Source: Bradyrhizobium sp. (GTDB lineage Bacteria; Pseudomonadota; Alphaproteobacteria; Rhizobiales; Xanthobacteraceae). Taken from it: a stretch of 10,246 bases of DNA. The stretch spans positions 1-10,246 of the forward strand of contig JAQGKJ010000365.1 in assembly GCA_028290165.1 (NCBI GenBank), read 5' to 3'. Below, in pieces: positions 1 through 5,917 of the stretch. Below the pieces are notes generated by a model. That model had not been told where the DNA came from, did no database searches, and worked only from the letters and a program-made list of their open reading frames with translations. Position numbers and translations under genes: made by a program. Each line of letters begins with the position of its first letter. The stretch's first letter is position 1.

Positions 1-477
1 GCCAATGTCTGGCTGGTGTTTGCGATCCGCGAAGGCAAGAACCGCGAGGTGCGCAACGTGATGGCGCATCTCGGCCTCGAGGTGAACCGGCTGATCCGGG
101 TGTCCTACGGCCCGTTCCAACTGGCCGAACTCGCCGAAGGCGAAGTCGAGGAGGTCAAGACGCGGGTGCTGCGCGACCAGCTCGGCGAAAAGATCGCTGC
201 GCTGGCGGGTGCCGATTTCAATCGTCCGATGCCGGGCGAACCTCAGGCAGCGCCTGAGAGTGTGGAGAGCGACACCCCGCGCGGCAAAAAGCCGTTCAAG
301 CCGGCCGGCAAGAGCGGTCTGATCGCCGACCGCAAGGGCCGCCGCGTGCTGGTGCAGCGCACCGGCAGCGAGGAAGCGCGCGCCCGCAACGAGGCCGAGG
401 CCAACGGCTACGGCCCGCCGCGCCGCCCGCAGCGCGGCTATCACGGCAAGCGCGACCTCAAGCCGCGGGACGAGTAG
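1..477 (+). CDS. rluB: 23S rRNA pseudouridine synthase RluB, C-terminal part (5' end outside window)
   Basis: The reading frame is open from base 1 and ends at TAG 475-477; the start and the catalytic Asp lie upstream of the window. The first residues (ANVWLVFAIREGKNREVRNV, then LGLEVNRLIRVSYGPFQL) match the conserved C-terminal end of the RsuA/RluB/RluE family catalytic domain, including the REGKNREVR and RLIR-YGPF blocks. From family knowledge, RluB makes pseudouridine 2605 in 23S rRNA and acts in the cytoplasm during 50S assembly. After the domain, about 100 residues form a Pro/Gly/Arg/Lys-rich, probably disordered tail (KKPFKPAGKSG, RRPQRGYHGK) that could contact RNA; such tails are common in alphaproteobacterial RluB. 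RluB is preferred over RluE or RsuA because of this tail and the neighbouring rsmD, but the N-terminal S4 domain that would confirm it is not visible. Confidence 0.9.
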   Translation, partial: ANVWLVFAIREGKNREVRNVMAHLGLEVNRLIRVSYGPFQLAELAEGEVEEVKTRVLRDQLGEKIAALAGADFNRPMPGEPQAAPESVESDTPRGKKPFKPAGKSGLIADRKGRRVLVQRTGSEEARARNEAEANGYGPPRRPQRGYHGKRDLKPRDE

Positions 478-525
478 GGGCTCTCTGCGTGGATTTGGAA
501 TTGAAGCCCGCCACGAGTTCAGTTT

Positions 526-640
526 CACCTCTCCCAAGGGGAGAGGTCGGATCGCGCAGCGATCCGGGTGAGGGGATATGGCCTATCGATAGACAGTACC
601 CCCTCACCCCAAACCTCTACCCATTGGAGAGGGGGCGCAC
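526..640. repeat. Palindromic intergenic repeat with several nested hairpins (copy A)
   Basis: The rluB-rsmD spacer (478-694) is mostly this element. A hairpin at 528-546 pairs cctctccc with gggagagg. A second at 549-565 pairs ggatcgc with gcgatcc over a 3-base loop. A central 10-bp stem pairs gggtgagggg (566-575) with cccctcaccc (600-609), and its loop contains the palindrome ctatcgatag (583-592). A fourth, imperfect hairpin lies at 614-632. The layout (short hairpin, GGGTGAGGG box, complementary box, short hairpin) resembles the element at 4409-4510 and repeats seen widely in Bradyrhizobium-type genomes. It codes for nothing that I can support. Folded in RNA it could end or stabilise rluB transcripts, but there is no T-run. 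Confidence 0.75.
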
Positions 641-694
641 CCCCATTGCCGCGACGCTGGAGCCTGCGCGTCGATTTAAGGGAACCTCAGGCTA

Positions 695-1291
695 ATGCGC
701 GTCGTCGGCGGGCGATTGAAGGGCCGCAATCTGGCGTCGCCATCCTCACGCGACATCCGCCCCACGGCGGACCGGTTGCGCGAGTCATTGTTCAATATTC
801 TTGTTCACGCCTATGACGACCCGATCGCGGACGCCCGCGTGCTCGACCTGTTCGCCGGCACCGGCGCGCTCGGCATCGAGGCGATTTCGCGCGGGGCGGC
901 CTTCGCGCTGTTCGTCGATAACGGCACCGAAGCACGCGCGCTGTTGCGCAACAATGTCGAGGCGCTGGGGCTCGGCGGCGTGACAAAAGTGTACCGCCGC
1001 GACGCTACCCATCTCGGCCCGGCGCACCCGATGGAGCCGTTCTCGCTGGTGTTCCTCGATCCGCCCTACGCAAAAAAACTTGCCGAGAAGGCGCTGGCCT
1101 CGCTGCGCGACGGCGGCTGGCTGACACCGAGTGCGCTGCTGGTGGTCGAGGAGGCGAAGGCCGCAGAGTTTGCGACGCCGGATGGTTTCGAGCAGCTGGA
1201 GCGGCGCGCGTATGACGACACGGAGTTTGTGTTTTTGCGGAGTCCGCAGGATGGGTTGAGCGCAGCGAAACCCATCAATGGCTTCCGATGA
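695..1291 (+). CDS. rsmD: 16S rRNA (guanine966-N2)-methyltransferase RsmD
   Basis: This 198-residue protein is the class I SAM-dependent methyltransferase that methylates G966 of 16S rRNA on the assembled 30S subunit. The N-terminus MRVVGGRLKGR and the segment IRPTADRLRESLFNIL (residues 21-36) are family hallmarks. The SAM-binding motif I is DLFAGTGALGIEA (51-63), and the catalytic DPPY motif is at 122-125. The ATG is preceded by aaggga at 678-683, 11 bases upstream, a modest ribosome binding site. The gene follows rluB in the same direction. The domain ends near FVFLRS (178-183); the last 15 residues, from P184, are encoded by the left arm of a palindromic repeat, and the TGA stop lies in that repeat's loop. 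The core enzyme looks intact, so function is probably unaffected. Confidence 0.95.
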   Translation: MRVVGGRLKGRNLASPSSRDIRPTADRLRESLFNILVHAYDDPIADARVLDLFAGTGALGIEAISRGAAFALFVDNGTEARALLRNNVEALGLGGVTKVYRRDATHLGPAHPMEPFSLVFLDPPYAKKLAEKALASLRDGGWLTPSALLVVEEAKAAEFATPDGFEQLERRAYDDTEFVFLRSPQDGLSAAKPINGFR

Positions 1292-1326
1292 GGTGATGGG
1301 TATCGCTTCGCTCAACCTATCCTACG
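1245..1326. repeat. Palindromic repeat overlapping the 3' end of rsmD; possible two-way terminator
   Basis: Two 33-base arms, 1245-1277 and 1294-1326, are inverted copies with four mismatches and a 16-base loop. The core of each arm reads gggttgagcg..gcga..ccca or its complement, a sequence that resembles a dispersed repeat I recall from Bradyrhizobium-type genomes. The left arm supplies the last 15 codons of rsmD, the loop holds its stop codon (1289-1291), and the right arm ends 34 bases before the stop of the convergent gene mutL. In RNA the arms would fold into a long stem from either strand. No poly-T follows, so any termination would not be of the standard intrinsic type. Confidence 0.8.
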
Positions 1327-1360
1327 GCGATGACGGTTTTCCCCGCGGAAACAGTCTGCT

Positions 1361-3169
1361 TCATCGTCTCCCGAACAGCTTCTCGATATCCGAAAGCTTC
1401 AATTCCACATAAGTGGGCCGGCCGTGATTGCATTGCCCGGAATTCGGCGTGTCTTCCATCTCGCGCAAAAGCGCGTTCATCTCTTCCGGCTTGAGGCGGC
1501 GGCCGGCGCGCACGGAGCCGTGGCAGGCCATCGTGGCCGCGACATGCATCAGCCGGCGCTCCAGCGGCAGCGCCTCGTCCCATTCCGCCATGTGCTCGGC
1601 GAGATCGCGTAACAGACCAGCGGCATTTGTCTTGCCGAGCAGCGACGGCGTCTCGCGCACGGCGACGGCGCCGGGGCCGAAGGATTCGATCGCGAGCCCG
1701 AACGACGCGAGTTCCCCGGTGCGTGCGATCAGCCTCTCCACCGTCGCCTCGTCCAGTTCGACGATTTCCGGAGTCAAGAGAATCTGCCGCTGCACGCCGT
1801 TGCGCGTCAAGGAGGCCTTCAGCTTTTCATAGACGATGCGCTCATGCGCGGCGTGCTGGTCCACCACGATCAGGCCGTCGTGGGTCTGCGATACGATATA
1901 AGTCTCGTGGATCTGCGTCCGCGCTGCCCCCAATGGACGGTCGAGCAGATCGGCCGATGGCTGGCCCTCGAAACGCACGTCGGCAGTGGGCGTGCCGACA
2001 TCGAACGCGGCTTGTCCTGGCTCGGCAAAGGCGGTTGCCGCCGAACCCTCGAACGCAGGCTTCGGCCCGATCGGATAGGCCGGCGAGCGCCGCCAGTCCC
2101 AGCTGGCGCGCGGTGCAAAGGACGGGCGGAACGAAGCGATGGCGGCGCCGTCGCTGTTCGCAGCCGTGCGCTTGCCTTCGCGCGCAAGCCCGTCCTTTAG
2201 GGCGTGCACGATCAGCGCGCGGACCAGGCCGGCATTGCGGAACCTCACTTCAGTCTTGGCGGGATGCACATTGGCATCGACTTCTTGCGGATCCAGCGTC
2301 ACGAACAGCGCCACCACGGGATGGCGGTCGCGCGGCAGGTAATCGGAATAGGCCGCACGCACCGCGCCGAGAATGAGCTTGTCGCGCACCGGGCGGCCGT
2401 TGACGAACAGATACTGCCCGAGCGCGTTGGCCCGCGTCAGCGATGGCGCGGCCGCAAAACCTTCGACCACCACGTCGTCGCGTTCGCTGCGCACCTCGAT
2501 GGCGCTGCCGCGAAAATCCGCTCCCAGAATATCGCCGAGCCGCGTCAGCCGGCCGCTGCCGCCGGGCAGCGCCGCGGCCCAGGTGACGGGCGCGCGTTCC
2601 TCGCCGGCCAGCGTGAACGCAATGTCGGGCCGCGCCATCGCGAGGCGCCGCACCACCTCGCGGATCGCCTCGGCCTCGGTGCGGTCGGTCTTGAGAAATT
2701 TCAAGCGCGCCGGGGTGGCATAAAAGAGATCGCTGACTTCGACGCGGGTGCCCTGCGACAGCGCCGCCGGCATGATCGCGGATTTCTCACCAGCCTCGAC
2801 CGATAGCGACCAGGCATGCGGCTCGCCCAGATGGCGCGTGGTGATGGCGAGTTTTGCCACCGCGCCGATCGAGGGCAAGGCCTCGCCGCGAAATCCCAGC
2901 GTGCGGATGCGCAACAAATCCCCGTCGTCGAGTTTTGATGTGGCATGGCGATCGACCGCCAGCGCGAGGTCGTCATAGCTCATGCCGCTGCCATCGTCGG
3001 TGATGCCGATCCGCCGCCTTCCGCCGCCGTCGGTGAAGACGTCGATCCGGCTGGCGCCGGCGTCGATCGCGTTCTCCACCAGTTCCTTGACCACGCTCGC
3101 CGGACGTTCGACCACTTCGCCGGCGGCGATGCGGTTGACGACCTGTTCGGGGAGCTGGCGGACGGGCAT
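1361..3169 (-). CDS. mutL: DNA mismatch repair protein MutL
   Basis: This 602-residue protein couples mismatch recognition by MutS to strand excision; it is a dimeric GHKL ATPase. The N-terminal ATPase motifs are complete: KELVENAIDAGA (28-39, with catalytic E29 and Mg-binding N33), DDGSGM (58-63), ATSKL followed by GFRGEALPSIG, and a C-terminal dimerisation domain after a Pro/Ala-rich linker. DQHAAHERIVYE (from D437) fits the metal-dependent endonuclease motif DQHA(X)2E(X)4E. ACHGS (548-552) and CNHGRP (580-585) fit the other metal-site motifs. It should therefore be a nicking MutL of the non-E. coli type, as usual in bacteria without MutH. The ATG is chosen because MPVRQLP..VVNRIAAGEVVERP is the conserved start; no clear ribosome binding site precedes it. 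It converges with rsmD. Confidence 0.97.
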   Translation of the reverse strand: MPVRQLPEQVVNRIAAGEVVERPASVVKELVENAIDAGASRIDVFTDGGGRRRIGITDDGSGMSYDDLALAVDRHATSKLDDGDLLRIRTLGFRGEALPSIGAVAKLAITTRHLGEPHAWSLSVEAGEKSAIMPAALSQGTRVEVSDLFYATPARLKFLKTDRTEAEAIREVVRRLAMARPDIAFTLAGEERAPVTWAAALPGGSGRLTRLGDILGADFRGSAIEVRSERDDVVVEGFAAAPSLTRANALGQYLFVNGRPVRDKLILGAVRAAYSDYLPRDRHPVVALFVTLDPQEVDANVHPAKTEVRFRNAGLVRALIVHALKDGLAREGKRTAANSDGAAIASFRPSFAPRASWDWRRSPAYPIGPKPAFEGSAATAFAEPGQAAFDVGTPTADVRFEGQPSADLLDRPLGAARTQIHETYIVSQTHDGLIVVDQHAAHERIVYEKLKASLTRNGVQRQILLTPEIVELDEATVERLIARTGELASFGLAIESFGPGAVAVRETPSLLGKTNAAGLLRDLAEHMAEWDEALPLERRLMHVAATMACHGSVRAGRRLKPEEMNALLREMEDTPNSGQCNHGRPTYVELKLSDIEKLFGRR

Positions 3170-3483
3170 ATGTTTTCGGGTCGATTCGAGGCTGATCGCC
3201 GATTTTAGGCGGGCGCTGAGCTAAATGCATGCGTTCAAAAGGCCCGGTTCACGGAATTTTCGTAACGGCGTCGTCCCGGGGCTGCCGCATATAAGGTGGC
3301 TCCGTGGCCAAGGTTTCGCGAAATTGCCCTGAAATCTTTGCACGATTTCCACACGACGCAGCTTGCATGGCGCATGCGCCGTTCGCGACGCGTTTGCATC
3401 TAAGCGATGGGCAGGTCCGGTACAGGCGGACGGCGCAATCGATCGCCGTACCGTTCATCGCTTGTCAAACTTGGGAGAAGTGG
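3170..3483. other. Divergent spacer between mutL and the small exported protein gene
   Basis: This 314-base stretch holds no gene that I can support, but it must carry the promoters of mutL (minus) and of the gene at 3484 (plus). On the minus strand a taaaat box at 3207-3202, 33 bases before the mutL ATG, could be a -10 element, but no convincing -35 lies at the right distance. On the plus strand tataag near 3291 is another AT-rich candidate with no good partner. A perfect 12-bp palindrome, ggcgcatgcgcc, sits at 3369-3380 and could be an operator or chance in GC-rich DNA. The promoter assignments are weak. Confidence 0.4.
3473..3477 (+). promoter_or_regulatory. Ribosome binding site for the small exported protein
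   Basis: gggag ends six bases before the ATG at 3484. It selects this start over the in-frame ATG at 3304, because only the 3484 start puts a signal peptide at the N-terminus. Confidence 0.75.
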
Positions 3484-3786
3484 ATGAAGTTAGTGAAAAC
3501 CTCTGCGATGGCGTTTGCCGTGTCGGCGTTGCTCGCCGGGCCCGTGTTGGCGCAAGGCGCCTCATCGGATACCCAGATCCGCGGCGCCGCGCCGGACAGG
3601 AGCAATATGCAAGGTGGGGCGTCGGGTAGCGGCGAGGAGGGCATGGCGCAGCCGAGCACGCCCGGGGCAAAGACCGGTACCAATGCGAAGGCCGGCTCGA
3701 AAAGCACCGTAGGGAGCGGTGGCGGAGCGGCCAGGGGCGGCGCCGGTGCGGCTGGTGAACCCATTACCGGTGGCAAACGCTACTAG
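3484..3786 (+). CDS. Small exported Gly/Ala/Ser-rich protein of unknown function
   Basis: This 100-residue protein has a clear signal peptide: K2 and K5, then the hydrophobic stretch MAFAVSALLAGPVLA (residues 9-23), with likely cleavage after A23 (VLA|QG). The mature part of about 77 residues is low in complexity, rich in Gly, Ala, Ser and Thr, has scattered charges, no cysteine and no aromatic residue except the C-terminal tyrosine. It is therefore probably a disordered secreted or periplasmic protein. I recognise no domain or family; similar short glycine-rich exported proteins are common orphan genes in Bradyrhizobium-type genomes. It stands alone between mutL and arfB, with its own ribosome binding site and a strong terminator 53 bases after the stop, so it is probably monocistronic. 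The signal peptide and RBS support that it is a real gene. Confidence 0.75.
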   Translation: MKLVKTSAMAFAVSALLAGPVLAQGASSDTQIRGAAPDRSNMQGGASGSGEEGMAQPSTPGAKTGTNAKAGSKSTVGSGGGAARGGAGAAGEPITGGKRY

Positions 3787-3838
3787 GGCGTTCTCAGGCG
3801 ACCGCTTGGCGTCAAGACAAGCGTCAGATCAAGAATCC

Positions 3839-3874
3839 AAAACCCCGTTTCGATTTCGGTCGAGACGGGGTTTT
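3839..3874. terminator. Bidirectional intrinsic terminator between the small exported protein gene and arfB
   Basis: Left arm aaaaccccgtttcga (3839-3853) and right arm tcgagacggggtttt (3860-3874) pair over 15 positions with one T/C difference (a G-U pair in RNA on one strand) and a 6-base loop. The stem ends in a run of four T on both strands. It lies 53 bases after the plus-strand stop and 18 bases after the arfB stop, serving both convergent genes. Confidence 0.9.
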
Positions 3875-3892
3875 GCGATACCGGAAGCGCCC

Positions 3893-4312
3893 TCAATCGT
3901 CGAACCGCGCCGAGCCGCGCTTGGCCTTGACGTCGCTGCGGCGCTTCTTGCCTTCCAGCCGGCGCTGTTTCGATCCGAGTGTCGGCCGGGTCGGCCGCCG
4001 CGGGGTCGGCCGCGTTGCCGCCTCGCGCAAGAGTTCGACCAGGCGGTCGATCGCGTCGGCGCGGTTGCGCTCCTGGGTGCGGAAACGCTGCGCATGGATC
4101 ACGATCACGCCGTCCTTGGTCATGCGCTGGCCTGCGAGCCTGTTGAGCCGCGCCGCGACGTCAGGTGCCAGCGTGACCCGGCGCGTATCGAAACGCAGTT
4201 GCGCAGCCGTGGAGAGCTTGTTGACGTTCTGCCCGCCCGGACCGGAGGCGCGGACGAAAGAGATGTCGACGTCGTTCTCGTCGATTGCGAGGTCGCGGGA
4301 AATCCGCAGCAT
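3893..4312 (-). CDS. arfB: Alternative ribosome-rescue factor ArfB (YaeJ/ICT1 family peptidyl-tRNA hydrolase)
   Basis: This 139-residue protein releases nascent peptides from ribosomes stalled at mRNA ends, working without a stop codon. The release-factor-like catalytic loop GPGGQNVNK contains GGQ at residues 26-28, preceded by ISRDLAIDENDVDISFVRA, close in layout to E. coli ArfB (about 140 residues). The middle HAQRFRTQERNR and the basic C-terminal tail (RPTRPTLGSKQRRLEGKK, then SDVKAKRG) are family hallmarks; the tail enters the empty mRNA channel of the ribosome. The ATG at 4312 is chosen because it matches the family start; an in-frame ATG at 4402 would add 30 residues with no family similarity. 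No strong ribosome binding site is visible. It lies downstream of the M16 genes but is separated by a repeat, so it is probably expressed on its own. Confidence 0.94.
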   Translation of the reverse strand: MLRISRDLAIDENDVDISFVRASGPGGQNVNKLSTAAQLRFDTRRVTLAPDVAARLNRLAGQRMTKDGVIVIHAQRFRTQERNRADAIDRLVELLREAATRPTPRRPTRPTLGSKQRRLEGKKRRSDVKAKRGSARFDD

Positions 4313-4408
4313 GGCGTCACCGGAGCGGGATGATCCCCGACGGGAATCGGGACAAGCGCAAGATAGCGGGTTTGCGAGGCGTTTGTTGTGCCGCGAACTC
4401 AATTCGTT

Positions 4409-4510
4409 CCCTCTCCCACTTGCGGAGGACGGTCAGGGTGTGGGTAAGCCGCAACGGCGTGCGTTTGACGGCCCCCCTCTCCAACTCTCCCCCGGCAAGC
4501 GGGGGAGAAG
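4409..4510. repeat. Palindromic intergenic repeat, degraded (copy B)
   Basis: The element starts with ccctctccc (4409-4417) and a weak hairpin (ctccc..gcggag), continues with a cagggtgtgggt box, and ends with cccctctcc and a strong hairpin: tctcccccg (4486-4494) pairs with cgggggaga (4500-4508) over a 5-base loop. This order of boxes matches the repeat at 526-640, with the left hairpin decayed. It lies between the end of the downstream M16 gene (4544) and arfB, where it could mark or protect the 3' end of the M16 transcript. No T-run follows, so intrinsic termination is doubtful. Confidence 0.7.
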
Positions 4511-4543
4511 GCAGAATTGTCGCCAATCAATTAAATGAGGAAG

Positions 4544-5917
4544 TCAGTTCGCCGTCGCTGGCGCCGCTACCGCCGGCTGGGCGGCGGCTTGCGGGGCGCG
4601 GCCGACGATCACGGTGAGAAGACCCTGGCCCCACAGGCGCTGGGCGGCCTTCCTGGCGTCGTCGAGCGTCACCGCATCGACGATGGCGTTGCGCTTCTCG
4701 ATGTAGTCAATCGGCAGCTTGTCGATCTGATATTGCAACAGCGCGGAGGCAAGCTTCGAGGAGGTGTCGAGTGCCAGCATCTGCGAACCCTTGAGATAGG
4801 ACTTGGCCTCGTCCAGTTCCTGCTGGGTCGGGCCTTCCTCGGCGATGCGGCGGATTTCCTTGGTGATGGCGTCTACCGTCTCACCGGCGCGGTCGGCACG
4901 GGTTCCGGTATTTCCGACGAACACGGCGGAGTGGTCCATCCAGAGTAGCGTTTCATAGACCGAATAGGCGAGACCTCGCTTCTCGCGAACCTCGTGGTAG
5001 AGCCGCGACGACAGCGTTCCGCCGCCGAGGATGTGGTTGACGACGTAGGCCGCCATGAAGTTCGGATCGTGGCGCCTGAAGCCGGGGCCGCCGAACGTCA
5101 CCACGGTCTGCGGCACGTCGAGTGGAATGAACGCGCGCTGCGGCGGCTTGGCGGCCTCAAGGTCGGGAACCGGCGTCAGGCTGGCCTTGACCGGCAATCC
5201 GCCGAACGTCTTGTCGAGCAATTGGCCGAGCGTGGCGGGGTCGACATCGCCGACGACGGCGATCTTCAGCGTATCCTTGGCCAGCACGCGGCGGACGTAG
5301 TCCTTCATATCGGCGACGTTGATCTTAGGCACGCTTTCCAGGGTGCCGTTGGCCTGCCGGCCATAGGGATGGTCGCCAAAAGCGATTTCCAGGAATTTTC
5401 GGCTGGCAAGCGACGTCGGATTGGAGGTGTCGCGCCGCAGGCCGGACATGACCTGCGAGCGAATGCGCTCGACGTCGGCGCTATCGAAATGGGCTGATGT
5501 CAGCGACATCCGCAACAGGTCGAAGGCTTCGTCCCGGTTATCCTTGAGCATGCGCAGCGAGCCGCGGAAGTAATCCCGCGTCGAGGAGAAACTCAATTCG
5601 ATGGCGCGGCGGTCGAGCCGTTCGTGGAAAGTCTTGGAATCCAGATCGCCCGAGCCCTCATCGAGCAGGTCGGCGACCAGATTGCCGACGCCGGGCTTGT
5701 CGGCAGGGTCCTGCGTCGCGCCGCCGCCGATGGCATATTCCCTCGCGATCACCGGCACGGTGGCATCCTGCACGAACCAGGCCTCGATGCCGCCGGGCGA
5801 GATCAGGTGCTGGATTTTTGCAGCGGCATGCGATGGCGATGACGCCAGCGGCATCATTGCGAACGAGGCAGCAACAAGGATGGCGACGCGTCGTGCGAAA
5901 AACCTGGGATAACTCAC
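4544..5917 (-). CDS. Exported M16-family protein, zinc-site-deficient subunit (R/Y-type)
   Basis: This 457-residue protein has a signal peptide (RR at 9-10, hydrophobic 11-25, likely cleavage near SHAAA, 29-33) and the two-lobed M16B fold. Where active family members have HxxEH it has NLVAD (79-83), so all three zinc-site residues are changed and it should not cleave by itself. The second lobe keeps the conserved block SSRLYHEVREKRGLAYSVY (303-321) with R311 and Y318, the R/Y pair that binds substrate in the partner-completed active site. Family precedent: two-subunit M16 proteases, such as the Sphingomonas pair SPH2681/SPH2682, combine one zinc and one R/Y subunit. The GTG at 5917 overlaps the stop of the upstream M16 gene as GTGA and has aggag eight bases before it, which favours it over the in-frame ATG at 5992. 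A periplasmic role is inferred. Confidence 0.9.
   Translation of the reverse strand: MSYPRFFARRVAILVAASFAMMPLASSPSHAAAKIQHLISPGGIEAWFVQDATVPVIAREYAIGGGATQDPADKPGVGNLVADLLDEGSGDLDSKTFHERLDRRAIELSFSSTRDYFRGSLRMLKDNRDEAFDLLRMSLTSAHFDSADVERIRSQVMSGLRRDTSNPTSLASRKFLEIAFGDHPYGRQANGTLESVPKINVADMKDYVRRVLAKDTLKIAVVGDVDPATLGQLLDKTFGGLPVKASLTPVPDLEAAKPPQRAFIPLDVPQTVVTFGGPGFRRHDPNFMAAYVVNHILGGGTLSSRLYHEVREKRGLAYSVYETLLWMDHSAVFVGNTGTRADRAGETVDAITKEIRRIAEEGPTQQELDEAKSYLKGSQMLALDTSSKLASALLQYQIDKLPIDYIEKRNAIVDAVTLDDARKAAQRLWGQGLLTVIVGRAPQAAAQPAVAAPATAN

Noticed and set aside
489..695. Short plus-strand frames across the rluB-rsmD spacer
   Set aside because: They read through the palindromic repeat; the peptides have no signal, domain or ribosome binding site.
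785..1315. Open frame of 176 codons on the minus strand opposite rsmD
   Set aside because: Covers most of a confident rsmD gene and begins in the palindromic repeat; no protein family signature.
1627..2376. Open frame of 249 codons on the plus strand opposite mutL
   Set aside because: Composition dominated by Arg/Ala/Pro/Ser, no ribosome binding site, and it lies within the intact mutL gene.
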